Part shown: positions 8,645 through 16,523 of the stretch, in pieces
How positions within the stretch are numbered: the stretch's first letter is position 1
Layout of the letters: the number at the start of each line of letters is the position of its first letter
From: Sphingobacterium oryzagri
GTDB lineage: Bacteria > Bacteroidota > Bacteroidia > Sphingobacteriales > Sphingobacteriaceae
Direction: 5' to 3'
Assembly (NCBI RefSeq): GCF_028736175.1
Contig: NZ_CP117880.1
Location: forward strand, 3,906,001 to 3,970,000
Length of the DNA: 64,000 nucleotides
Position numbers and translations under genes: made by a program
Notes under the pieces: generated by a model
Told to the model about the DNA's origin: nothing
The model's database searches: none
Seen by the model: the letters and a program-made list of their open reading frames with translations, nothing else

Positions 8645-8998
8645 ATGAAAACTGCAATGACCTTTCGCCTCCTCGCTTTGCTTACGATTAGCATTAGCTT
8701 AACAAAATTTGCCACCGCCAACATACGCAACACCGTGTGTTGTCCAGAAAATTTCCAGCAAGACAGCATTATCGCACGCGACACAGTCCAGATCAAGCTG
8801 CAGTCAGCACGGTCAACCGAATTTAACGGTATTCTTATTGTTGATGATAAGATTGAATCAGACCATAATAAACTGCATGACAAAGATTTCGCTAAAACGG
8901 TCAAGAAATTTATCATAAGAGAGAAAGCAACCGCGGAAGATGTAAAACGATACGGGAGCAAAGCATTAAACGGCATCATGTTTATCACCACAAAATAA
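8645..8998 (+). CDS. Small secreted protein with a TonB-plug-like domain
   Basis: 117-residue protein with a signal peptide (about 1-25, ending SLTKFATA). The mature part resembles the end of a TonB-dependent receptor plug domain: GILIVDDKIE, then AEDVKRYGSKALNGIMFITTK, which follows the familiar pattern in plugs (VIDGK..., then A...YGSRGANGVILITTK). There is no beta barrel and no peptidase or anti-sigma domain. It may be an orphan plug or a decayed receptor; function unknown. It lies alone between ftsB-like and eno, both on the opposite strand. Confidence 0.6.
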   Translation: MKTAMTFRLLALLTISISLTKFATANIRNTVCCPENFQQDSIIARDTVQIKLQSARSTEFNGILIVDDKIESDHNKLHDKDFAKTVKKFIIREKATAEDVKRYGSKALNGIMFITTK

Positions 8999-9237
8999 GC
9001 TATTAACTATTTAAGCTTGCTTCGGAGCAACCAGCGTAGATAGATGATCAACAGCTAAAAGATAAGCCATCCATGTCCAAATAGAGGATCACTTCATTCG
9101 TCGTTCCGGAGAAGTTGCATGTATATAACGCGAGCTTTTGCATGCTAAGCATTCACCTTCCATCGCATAGCCGCCTGCGAATCGGAGTCAGGTTTAGGTT
9201 ATCAATAGTCCATTTGAATTGACTACTGAAAATAAAA
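8999..9237. other. Non-coding interval before the eno terminator
   Basis: About 240 bp with no open frame of note on either strand and no repeat shared with other parts of the window that I can see. It may be the untranslated tail of the small plug-like gene. Confidence 0.4.
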
Positions 9238-9284
9238 TGTCCCTAGCAGCTTACCGGAGAGACAAGCTGTAGGGACACTTTTTA
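9238..9284. terminator. Bidirectional terminator between eno and the plug-like gene
   Basis: Stem TGTCCCTAGCAGCTT (9238-9252) pairs with AAGCTGTAGGGACA (9264-9277) with one bulged G. On the plus strand it is followed by CTTTTT, and on the minus strand by TTTTATT, so it can stop eno transcripts and also those coming from the plus-strand gene. Confidence 0.75.
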
Positions 9285-9308
9285 GTATCGTTAAAATACC
9301 TCGAGCAA

Positions 9309-10607
9309 TTATTTTTTGATCGCGTATTTGAAGTTTTTGCCGATAAAACGAGCATTCTCACCTAACTCTTCCTCGATACGCAACAATTGATTGTATTTTG
9401 CCATACGGTCAGAGCGTGAAGCCGAACCGGTTTTGATTTGACCACAATTCAAAGCAACAGCTAAATCTGCAATAGTTGAATCTTCAGTTTCACCAGAACG
9501 GTGTGACATAACAGAAGTATAACCCGAGTTTTGTGCTAAAGTAACGGCGTTGATCGTTTCAGTTAATGAACCAATTTGGTTTACTTTTACCAAAATAGAG
9601 TTGGCAGTATCGCTATCAATACCTTGTTGTAAACGTTTTGTATTCGTTACGAACAAATCATCACCTACAAGTTGTACACTGTCGCCAATTTTCTCGGTCA
9701 ATGTTTTCCAACCAGCCCAGTCATCTTCAGCCATACCATCCTCGATAGAGATAATTGGATATTTCTGCGTCAACTCGGCAAGGTAAGAAGCTTGCTCTTC
9801 GCTAGAGCGCACAGCGCCTTTATCACCTTCAAATTTAGCGTAGTTGTAACTTCCGTCTTTGAAAAACTCAGAAGAAGCACAATCTAAAGCTAAACAAATA
9901 TCAGCTCCCGGTTTGTAACCTGCTGTTTCAATTGCTTTCAATACCGTATCTAAAGCATCTTCAGTACCATCAAAAGTCGGCGCAAAACCACCCTCATCAC
10001 CTACTGCAGTAGACAGGTTTCTGTCGTGCAATATTTTTTTCAAGGTATGAAAAACTTCTGTTCCCCAACGCAAAGCTTCCGAGAAAGAAGGCGCGCCAAC
10101 GGGCATAATCATAAATTCCTGGAATGCGATAGGCGCATCAGAGTGCGAACCACCGTTAATGATGTTCATCATCGGGATAGGCAATGTATTAGCATTGACA
10201 CCGCCAATATAACGGTACAAAGGCTGGTGAGATTCCTGCGCAGCAGCTTTAGCCACAGCCAATGATACACCCAAAATAGCATTTGCACCTAAAACGCCTT
10301 TATTCTCTGAACCGTCTAGATCGATCATGATTTTATCGATGGTATTTTGTTCAAAAACATCAACACCTTTTAAGGCTTCAGCGATTTTTGTATTTACGTT
10401 TTCCACAGCCTTTAAAACACCTTTACCTAGGTATTTTGACTTGTCGCCATCGCGCAATTCAACTGCTTCGTGAATACCTGTGGAAGCTCCGGAAGGAACC
10501 GCTGCACGTCCAACAAATCCATTTTGTGTGGTTACATCTACTTCGATCGTAGGATTACCGCGCGAATCAAGGATTTGACGCGCATGAACATCAATTATTA
10601 AACTCAT
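9309..10607 (-). CDS. eno: Enolase (phosphopyruvate hydratase)
   Basis: Converts 2-phosphoglycerate to phosphoenolpyruvate in glycolysis. The 432-residue protein is full length. It shows the N-terminal RQILDSRGNPTIEVDV block, the loop GASTGIHEA, and the C-terminal SVMSHRSGETEDSTIADLAV signature with the catalytic and metal-binding residues of the TIM barrel. A promoter lies 80-110 bp upstream, so it has its own transcript although carA lies upstream on the same strand behind a terminator. Confidence 0.97.
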   Translation of the reverse strand: MSLIIDVHARQILDSRGNPTIEVDVTTQNGFVGRAAVPSGASTGIHEAVELRDGDKSKYLGKGVLKAVENVNTKIAEALKGVDVFEQNTIDKIMIDLDGSENKGVLGANAILGVSLAVAKAAAQESHQPLYRYIGGVNANTLPIPMMNIINGGSHSDAPIAFQEFMIMPVGAPSFSEALRWGTEVFHTLKKILHDRNLSTAVGDEGGFAPTFDGTEDALDTVLKAIETAGYKPGADICLALDCASSEFFKDGSYNYAKFEGDKGAVRSSEEQASYLAELTQKYPIISIEDGMAEDDWAGWKTLTEKIGDSVQLVGDDLFVTNTKRLQQGIDSDTANSILVKVNQIGSLTETINAVTLAQNSGYTSVMSHRSGETEDSTIADLAVALNCGQIKTGSASRSDRMAKYNQLLRIEEELGENARFIGKNFKYAIKK

Positions 10608-10686
10608 TTTTTTACTATTGTCTTATTAACATTGTTGCGACTAAGTGTATAATCAACACTAAGATAAGGTTTATCCTTAGCATATT

Positions 10687-10718
10687 CAAATATATGTAAT
10701 CCTAATTTTTGACACAAA
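10687..10718 (-). promoter_or_regulatory. Promoter of eno
   Basis: On the minus strand TTTG (10718-10715), 20 bp, then TATATTTG (10694-10687), matching the Bacteroidetes consensus. The predicted start near 10683 gives a leader of about 75 nt before the eno ATG at 10607. Confidence 0.7.
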
Positions 10719-10853
10719 TCAGAAATAACAAAGCTGTTATCAAAATCTGAAAATGCTTCTCGATGACGCGGCGTGACGGTCACTACCTATTGGTATGTAA
10801 GCGCAGTTTTGCGCTGGTGCGCGCTTGCGGCGCAACAGACCGGGCTAAAATAG

Positions 10854-10877
10854 AAAAAGCCACGCTGTGCATGGCCT
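10854..10877 (-). terminator. Terminator after carA
   Basis: On the minus strand GCCATGC, 3-base loop, GCGTGGC (one G-U pair), followed by TTTTT. It lies about 25 bp after the carA stop codon and separates carA from eno. The rest of the 292-bp gap holds the eno promoter and a GC-rich palindromic patch near 10800-10832. Confidence 0.7.
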
Positions 10878-10899
10878 TCTCCTTATTTAAAATACAAAT

Positions 10900-12000
10900 T
10901 TAGTCTTTGATCATCGCGATAAAATCATCAAAAAGGTAACGCGAATCGTGCGGACCTGGTGAAGATTCCGGGTGATATTGTACCGAAAATGCTTTCTTAC
11001 CTTTCACGCGGATACCTTCGATCGAATTGTCATTAAGGTTGATGTGCGTTACTTCCACTTTATCTGATTTCTCAATATCTTCGGCAACCACACTAAAGCC
11101 GTGGTTTTGCGAGGTGATTTCACAACGGTTGGAGATGATATTTTTGACAGGATGATTGATACCACGGTGCCCGTTGTGCATTTTTTGCGTACGAATACCA
11201 TTTGCTAAAGCCAACATCTGGTGACCTAGACAGATACCAAACATGGGTTTTTCCGCATCCACAATTTCTTTGATGGTCTCTATAGCGTAATCTATTGCCG
11301 CAGGATCGCCAGGACCGTTGGAAATAAAATAACCATCCGGATTCCATGATTCCATTTCTTGGAATGTCGTTTTTGCGGGGAATACCTTTGCATATACTTG
11401 ACGTGCATCAAAATTGCGCAAGATGTTTTTCTTGATACCTAAGTCTAATACTGCTACGCGCGTTGGCGCACTTTCTTCTCCATAAAAATATGGTTCTTTG
11501 GTAGACACAACAGATGATAGCTCTAATCCTTCCATAGAAGGCACGCCTGCTAGTTGTGCTTTTAGCTCTTCAACATCTAAATTTTCCGAAGAGATAATGG
11601 CATTCATCGCGCCCTTATCACGGATGTGACGCACTAGCGAACGTGTGTCGATATCGGAAATACCGACCAAATTTTGCTCTTCGAAATAGGTCTGGATAGA
11701 TGAATCAGCCATTTGACGGCTATAATTGATATTGTAGTTTTTACATACTAATCCAGCAATCTGAATTTTTTCCGATTCTGTATCATCCTCATCGATACCG
11801 TAATTACCGATATGCGCATTGGTCGTTACCATGATCTGTCCGTAATAAGATGGATCGGTAAAAATCTCTTGATAACCTGTCGTACCTGTATTATAACAGA
11901 TCTCGCCCGTCGTCGTTCCAATTTTTCCGGCGGCCTTGCCGTGATAAACTGTCCCGTCTTCGAGCACCAAAATTGCTGGTAATTTACTGTAGTTGGTCAT
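10900..12000 (-). CDS. carA: Carbamoyl-phosphate synthase small subunit
   Basis: Glutaminase subunit that releases ammonia from glutamine for carbamoyl phosphate made by CarB, feeding pyrimidine and arginine synthesis. The N-terminal CPSase domain (GTTTGEICYNTGTTGYQEI) is followed by the class I glutamine amidotransferase domain with the nucleophile in MFGICLGHQM and the His-Glu pair in VQYHPESSPG. Length 366 is normal. carB is not adjacent. The 150-nt leader with an internal terminator (see 12047-12153) suggests attenuation control. Confidence 0.95.
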   Translation of the reverse strand: MTNYSKLPAILVLEDGTVYHGKAAGKIGTTTGEICYNTGTTGYQEIFTDPSYYGQIMVTTNAHIGNYGIDEDDTESEKIQIAGLVCKNYNINYSRQMADSSIQTYFEEQNLVGISDIDTRSLVRHIRDKGAMNAIISSENLDVEELKAQLAGVPSMEGLELSSVVSTKEPYFYGEESAPTRVAVLDLGIKKNILRNFDARQVYAKVFPAKTTFQEMESWNPDGYFISNGPGDPAAIDYAIETIKEIVDAEKPMFGICLGHQMLALANGIRTQKMHNGHRGINHPVKNIISNRCEITSQNHGFSVVAEDIEKSDKVEVTHINLNDNSIEGIRVKGKKAFSVQYHPESSPGPHDSRYLFDDFIAMIKD

Positions 12001-12046
12001 TATCGTAATTGATGTATAGTGTTGTTAATGCTAAATTTTCGCCTAT

Positions 12047-12153
12047 AAAAAAAGCCCAACTGGGCTAAAAAAATAAAATCAAATATCCTGTAAATCAATG
12101 TAAACACTGAATTCTTGCCACGCTGCAACGAGATATGTTACCCCATTTTTCAC
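12047..12153 (-). promoter_or_regulatory. Candidate attenuator in the carA leader
   Basis: Reading toward carA on the minus strand: a possible GTG-initiated 24-codon ORF (12153 to TGA 12081-12079), a U-rich tract of 12 nt (12078-12067, all U except one A), a small GC hairpin (AGCCC AGTT GGGCT, 12066-12053) and a run of seven U (12053-12047), then about 45 nt to the carA ATG. A second frame, entered by GTG or TTG, reads through the hairpin and stops in TAATG, overlapping the carA start. The parts and their order resemble the enterobacterial pyrBI attenuator. The mechanism is inference; the hairpin stem is short. Confidence 0.5.
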
Positions 12154-12159
12154 GAGAGA

Positions 12160-12190
12160 CAAAGGTAGGTATTTAAATTAAAAAGTCAAA
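12160..12190 (-). promoter_or_regulatory. Promoter of carA
   Basis: On the minus strand TTTG (12190-12187), 19 bp, TACCTTTG (12167-12160): an exact consensus match. The predicted start is near 12155, giving a leader of about 155 nt. The -33 element lies in the first units of the adjacent 7-bp repeat array. Confidence 0.7.
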
Positions 12191-12420
12191 ATTAAAAAGT
12201 TAAAAGTCAGAAATCGAAAGTTAAAAGTCAGAAATCGAAAGTTAGAAGTCAGAAGTCAAAAGTTAGAAGTTAGAAGTCAGAAGTCAAAATTGAAAAGTTA
12301 AAAGTTAAAGTTGAAAGTTAGAAGTCAGAAGTCAAAAGTTAGAAGTTAGAAGTCAAAAGTCAGAAGTCAAAATTGAAAAGTTAAAAGTTAAAGTTGAAAG
12401 TTAGAAGTCAGAAGTCAAAA
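12176..12420. repeat. 7-bp repeat array (AAAAGTC / AGAAGTT type)
   Basis: About 245 bp of imperfect tandem heptamers: AAAAGTC, AAAATTA, AAAAGTT, AGAAATC, GAAAGTT, AGAAGTC and similar, in near-continuous 7-bp phase. Longer blocks recur inside it, for example the stretch starting near 12283 is repeated about 80 bp later. No coding potential. It begins at the carA promoter and ends at the REP-like hairpins. Confidence 0.85.
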
Positions 12421-12560
12421 CATAAATAACGTTCATGACCTCGTTGAGGTTATGAACGTTATTTATAGCGATATCTTTATTATCGTCAAGCGACCCCGGC
12501 TGGGCTTGTATGTTCGCAACAGACTAAGTTGTTTGCGTGCAACTCCCCTGGAGTGAACAT
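12421..12560. repeat. REP-like palindrome cluster, locus 1
   Basis: A 21-bp inverted repeat with a 3-base loop (12422-12442 and 12446-12466, one mismatch; core GACCTC GTT GAGGTT) is followed by shorter hairpins: CGACCCCGGCTGGGC near 12491 and AACTCCCCTGGAGTG near 12541. The same kinds of core, short stem of C and T with a 3-base loop, recur at 48811-48912. No transposase is near. The remaining 60 bp to YwbE hold nothing I recognise. Confidence 0.6.
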
Positions 12561-12619
12561 CTAAAATATCTATTTTAGGCGTTGGTTGATGAATATCCAG
12601 AATGATTGGCTCAATCGCT

Positions 12620-12820
12620 TTAATCTTCCGGTATGATTTCCTGCACCCGACCAATCTGTCCGTCGTCCAGTCTCACCTTGATGCCACGGTGATGAAAAGG
12701 AGCCGATGTCAGTAAATCTTTAACGATACCTTCAGTCAGCGTGCCACTGCGTTGATCTTTCTTTAACACAATATTCACCAACATACCTGGCTTTACATTC
12801 GCGCGTGTCTTTCCGTCCAT
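12620..12820 (-). CDS. YwbE family protein
   Basis: 66-residue cytoplasmic protein matching the YwbE family (DUF2196): GKTRANVKPGMLVNIVLKKDQRSGTLTEGIV, then the conserved APFHHRGIKVRLDDGQIGRV end. The GxLVxIVLKxDQ pattern resembles a small beta-barrel of the KOW type. Function unknown. It follows rseP on the same strand with a 66-bp gap. Confidence 0.85.
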   Translation of the reverse strand: MDGKTRANVKPGMLVNIVLKKDQRSGTLTEGIVKDLLTSAPFHHRGIKVRLDDGQIGRVQEIIPED

Positions 12821-12886
12821 TTTTTCTTTATTATAAAGGCCAGCGAGCGCTGGCCTTCTATCGTTACTAATAATTTCTACTAATCG

Positions 12887-14206
12887 TTACCATTTAATAA
12901 TGTCGTTCCCAAACGTAAACAGGATGAGCGCAATGAGGATAAAGAATCCGATCATTTGTGCCTTTTCCAGGAAATTATCACTTAACGGCTTTCCTTGAAT
13001 CATTTCTACAATTAAGAACACCACGTGTCCGCCGTCTAACGCTGGGATCGGCAGTATGTTCATAAAAGCTAAAGCCATGGACAACATACCCACCAAGCTC
13101 CAAAACTTAACCCAATTTACTTCCGTACCAAACATCTTAGCAATACCAACCGGACCGGAAAGCGCTTTGTCGGCACGCACATCACCTTTAAAGATTTTGC
13201 CAAAGCCTTTGATGTTGTCTGTCACAACAGAAAAAGCTTTATTTGCGCCAATTGGCAGCGACTCGACAAATCCATATTTTTCAACAATTTCTGGGAAAAC
13301 GGGTTGACCGAGATTTACGCCTAAAGCAGCAGTCGAATCTACGTTTCCTTGGAGATTGACCGTTTCGCCCTGACGAATAACGGTCACTTCGATCGCTTTG
13401 CCCACGTTATCTTTCATGGCGGCAGTAAATTGATCGAAGAATGGCGTAGGCTGTCCATTAACGGCAATAATGCTATCGCCTTTTGCTATTTTCATACGCT
13501 CGGCTTCAGAACCGGCACTCACCTCTTTTACACTTTTCAGCGGATAGCGCGGACTCACAAATTCGTTGCGCTTATGTTCTGCCACCGAATTTAAGATATC
13601 TGCTGGCACACTTAGCTTTTGCTGCGCACCGCCGCGTTCGATCGTCAACACCGCATCGCCCATCAAAACATCCGAACTCATAACGTCGCCCAAAAATTTA
13701 ATCGCAGGCTTGCCATTTACCGCCAAAATCTTGTCGCCAGCTTGAATACCAATCTCTTTTCCTATAATACCCGGCACAACACCATATTGTAGTTTGGAAT
13801 TATCAATATCGTTCTCACCGTACGAAAAGGTAAGCATCCAAAAAACGACAATACCGACGATTACATTGACGATAATACCGCCCAACATCACAATAAGTCG
13901 CTGCCATGCAGGTTTCGAACGAAACTCCCAAGGCTGTGGTTCTTGCTTCAACTGCTCCGTATCCATCGACTCATCGATCATACCCGCAATTTTCACGTAA
14001 CCGCCCAATGGCAACCATCCGATACCATATTCGCAGCCCTTGTACGTAAACTTGAAAAGCTTTACGCCCCAAGCATCAAAAAAAAGATAAAACTTTTCGA
14101 CCTTGATGCCAAAAGCTCTTGCCGCTAGAAAATGTCCTAACTCATGCAATATGATTAAAATTGACAGGCCTAAAACCACCTGTCCGATCATCACTAATGT
14201 TCCCAT
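12887..14206 (-). CDS. rseP: RIP site-2 metalloprotease
   Basis: Intramembrane zinc protease that cleaves anti-sigma factors or other single-pass substrates. The zinc motif HELGH is in the first helix (about residues 21-25), and the second metal-binding motif LDGGH is near 388 (PIPALDGGHVVF). Two PDZ domains (about 130-200 and 215-300) lie between the membrane segments, as in E. coli RseP. Length 439 is normal. It follows dxr, a gene order widely shared among bacteria, but here a 290-bp gap filled with 7-bp repeats splits the pair. Confidence 0.92.
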   Translation of the reverse strand: MGTLVMIGQVVLGLSILIILHELGHFLAARAFGIKVEKFYLFFDAWGVKLFKFTYKGCEYGIGWLPLGGYVKIAGMIDESMDTEQLKQEPQPWEFRSKPAWQRLIVMLGGIIVNVIVGIVVFWMLTFSYGENDIDNSKLQYGVVPGIIGKEIGIQAGDKILAVNGKPAIKFLGDVMSSDVLMGDAVLTIERGGAQQKLSVPADILNSVAEHKRNEFVSPRYPLKSVKEVSAGSEAERMKIAKGDSIIAVNGQPTPFFDQFTAAMKDNVGKAIEVTVIRQGETVNLQGNVDSTAALGVNLGQPVFPEIVEKYGFVESLPIGANKAFSVVTDNIKGFGKIFKGDVRADKALSGPVGIAKMFGTEVNWVKFWSLVGMLSMALAFMNILPIPALDGGHVVFLIVEMIQGKPLSDNFLEKAQMIGFFILIALILFTFGNDIIKW

Positions 14207-14213
14207 TAAAAAG

Positions 14214-14380
14214 TAAAAATTAAAAATTCAAAAGTCAAAAAACTTGCTAAGTGTTAGATAATTGAAAAGTAAAAATTAAAAACAATTGAAAATTCAAAAG
14301 TTAAAATTCAAAAGTTAAAATTCAAAAGTTAAAATTCAAAAGTCAAAAGTCAAAATTCAAAAGTAAAAAGTTAAAAAGAA
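14214..14380. repeat. 7-bp repeat array (AAAAGTT / AAATTCA type)
   Basis: Low-complexity tandem heptamers alternating AAGTTAA, AATTCAA and AAGTCAA, in the rseP-dxr gap. The 12-mer AACTTGCTAAGT occurs at 14241-14252 and again at 14379-14390, bracketing most of the array. Related in sequence to the array at 12176-12420. Confidence 0.8.
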
Positions 14381-14396
14381 CTTGCTAAGTAATAAA

Positions 14397-14500
14397 GACT
14401 AAGTACTAACTACTAAATTCTAAGTACTAACTACTAAGTTCTAAATACTAACTACTAAGTACTAAATACTAAGTACTAAATACTAAGTACTTAGTACTAA
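14397..14500. repeat. 7-bp repeat array (ACTAAGT type)
   Basis: About fifteen heptamers in phase: ACTAAGT, ACTAACT, ACTAAAT, TCTAAGT, ACTAACT and so on. The unit differs from that of the neighbouring AAAAGTY array although the period is the same. The array reaches the 3' end of dxr, whose TAG stop codon (14499-14497) lies in it. Confidence 0.85.
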
Positions 14501-15657
14501 AGACTACTTATTAAATCCCGTGCCACAATACGCGATTGCTGATCTATTGCCAGCAAATCCTGCAATGACGGGTTCTCGACCTTTTTTTGCTGACACAATG
14601 TCGCTTCGATCAAATCGCTCATGCCCAAAAACGATAACTTGTCTTCTAAAAATGCCGCCACCGCAACCTCATTTGCGGCATTCAGTACGCACGGACGGTC
14701 GCCCCCTTCACGCAACGACTGGTATGCCAAGCCTAAATTACGAAAAGTATCGGTATCTGCCGTTTCAAACGTGAGCGTAGGATGATTTAAAAAGTTAAAC
14801 CGCTCGAACGCATTTGTTTTTCGTAACGGATAGGTAAGCGCATGTTGAATGGGCAGCTTCATATCTGGCAAGCCCATTTGTGCCTTCATTGAGCCATCTG
14901 TAAACTGGACGATGGAATGGATAATGGATTGTGGATGCACCACCACATCGATTTGCTCGACATCGAGATCAAAAAGCCACTTCGCCTCGATTACCTCCAA
15001 ACCTTTATTCATCAACGAAGCTGAATCAATCGTGATCTTTGCGCCCATCACCCAATTCGGGTGTTTTAGCGCTTGCAGCTTGGTAACCGTCTGTAAGAAC
15101 GCTTGATCTTTGCCGCGAAATGGCCCGCCTGATGCTGTCAGGTATATTTTTTCGATCGGATTAGCTTCCTCTCCCACCAAACACTGGAAAATTGCGGAGT
15201 GTTCAGAGTCTACAGGCAGCATCCGAATCTGATGCTTTTTGACAAGATCCATAATCAGCTCGCCAGCCACGACGAGCGTCTCTTTATTCGCAAGCGCGAT
15301 ATCTTTGCCATTTTTGATCGCTACGATGGTAGGCTTTAGTCCGGCAGAACCCACAATCGCGTTCAGCACCACATCAATCGTTTCTTCCTGCACCACCTCT
15401 TCCAGCGCTTCCTCGCCACAAAAAACGGAAATATCCAGACCAGCCAGCGCGTCTTTTATTTGTTGGTATCCGGCGGGATTCACTAGCACCACCGCCTTCG
15501 GCCGAAATTCCATCGCCTGCGCAATCAGCAAATCTGCATTGCAGCTGGCCGTCAATACCGACACAGCAAGCAAGTCGGGAAATGCCCGCACCACGTCCAA
15601 CGCTTGCGTACCAATGCTACCCGTGGAACCTAGTATGGCAATATTTCTTTTCTTCAA
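14497..15657 (-). CDS. dxr: 1-deoxy-D-xylulose 5-phosphate reductoisomerase
   Basis: Second step of the MEP isoprenoid pathway: NADPH-dependent conversion of DXP to MEP. The N-terminal nucleotide-binding motif is ILGSTGSIGTQALDV; the active-site blocks LPVDSEHSAIFQ, ASGGPFR and KITIDSASLMNKGLEVIEA are intact. Length 386 is normal. The only start that fits is TTG (15657), preceded by AGAGAAG as a possible ribosome binding site; no in-frame ATG exists near. The stop codon falls inside a 7-bp repeat array. Confidence 0.93.
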   Translation of the reverse strand: MKKRNIAILGSTGSIGTQALDVVRAFPDLLAVSVLTASCNADLLIAQAMEFRPKAVVLVNPAGYQQIKDALAGLDISVFCGEEALEEVVQEETIDVVLNAIVGSAGLKPTIVAIKNGKDIALANKETLVVAGELIMDLVKKHQIRMLPVDSEHSAIFQCLVGEEANPIEKIYLTASGGPFRGKDQAFLQTVTKLQALKHPNWVMGAKITIDSASLMNKGLEVIEAKWLFDLDVEQIDVVVHPQSIIHSIVQFTDGSMKAQMGLPDMKLPIQHALTYPLRKTNAFERFNFLNHPTLTFETADTDTFRNLGLAYQSLREGGDRPCVLNAANEVAVAAFLEDKLSFLGMSDLIEATLCQQKKVENPSLQDLLAIDQQSRIVARDLISSL

Positions 15658-15668
15658 TGCTTCTCTAA

Positions 15669-16460
15669 TTAAATAATATTTTTCAGAAATTCAGGATCGT
15701 CTCCTCCGGTATAATCTTTCATCATATCGTGATATGCTACAGCCATCACCAAACTAACCGAAGGGATAATAACAAAGGTATTGATGATACTGAACATCTT
15801 AGCCATAATAAAATAACCAAAATATTCGCAGGATGCCTGCAAAATATACGCCATCCCCATGACTAAAAAAAGCAACAGCAACCGCATCGTATTTCCTTTT
15901 GTCAAAGCCAAACTAAGGCGAAACGAACGAAACAGGTTCACCTGCCGATCAACAATAAAATAGGGGTAAAAGGTAATCCGTATCAACACAAACATCATGA
16001 TAACACCCGTCAAAAATGGATTAATCTCCATACTCAAGGTCTCCATTTCCACATCCAAATACAGCAATGGAAAACTGATAACAGATGACAGCAGATAAAC
16101 AACACCTACTAAAAAGGAGTACAAAACAAGACCTAAAAGAAAATTGACAAACTGCTTAGTGGATGGAATATAATCCATAAAATCTGCATGCTCAATACCT
16201 CTGGCCAACAGCAACGATCGTTTGATCAGAACCAATTGCGTCCCGAAAAACAAGGTCACGAAAATAAAGCAAAAGAGGCCCTTGATAATATACGAATTGG
16301 ATTCGGCTAATGTCATCGCCAGATAAGACGATGAATTGGACGTCACAAACAATAGAAAACACAAACTAGCTATCGAGATGTAATGCGTCCTCAATAGCGC
16401 CAACGCGCGTAATACAACATCGTTCGCCTTAAACGTACTTTCCTTTAGATACTGTAACAT
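15669..16460 (-). CDS. Six-helix integral membrane protein, unknown
   Basis: 263 residues with about six hydrophobic helices (near 29-50, 58-82, 106-138, 150-172, 192-218 and 225-245). I do not recognise a named family with confidence. It looks like proteins annotated only as hypothetical or glycerophosphoryl-diester-type membrane proteins in Bacteroidetes. It lies between DPP IV and dxr on the same strand, 11 bp before the dxr start, so it could be co-transcribed with dxr. Confidence 0.65.
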   Translation of the reverse strand: MLQYLKESTFKANDVVLRALALLRTHYISIASLCFLLFVTSNSSSYLAMTLAESNSYIIKGLFCFIFVTLFFGTQLVLIKRSLLLARGIEHADFMDYIPSTKQFVNFLLGLVLYSFLVGVVYLLSSVISFPLLYLDVEMETLSMEINPFLTGVIMMFVLIRITFYPYFIVDRQVNLFRSFRLSLALTKGNTMRLLLLFLVMGMAYILQASCEYFGYFIMAKMFSIINTFVIIPSVSLVMAVAYHDMMKDYTGGDDPEFLKNII

Positions 16461-16523
16461 GCTGAAATATAATAATGCAAATATGAGATTATTTTTTGTA
16501 CAGACACAAAATATTCTGCCTCG

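Noticed and set aside
12176..12420. Possible CRISPR array
   Set aside because: The repeats are 7 bp in continuous tandem with no unique spacers and no cas genes.
12463..12654. 63-residue ORF between the REP-like hairpins and YwbE
   Set aside because: Overlaps the 3' end of YwbE, runs through palindromic non-coding repeats, no recognisable family.
15239..15676. 145-residue plus-strand ORF opposite dxr
   Set aside because: Ser/Thr-rich antisense frame of an intact essential gene; no promoter.
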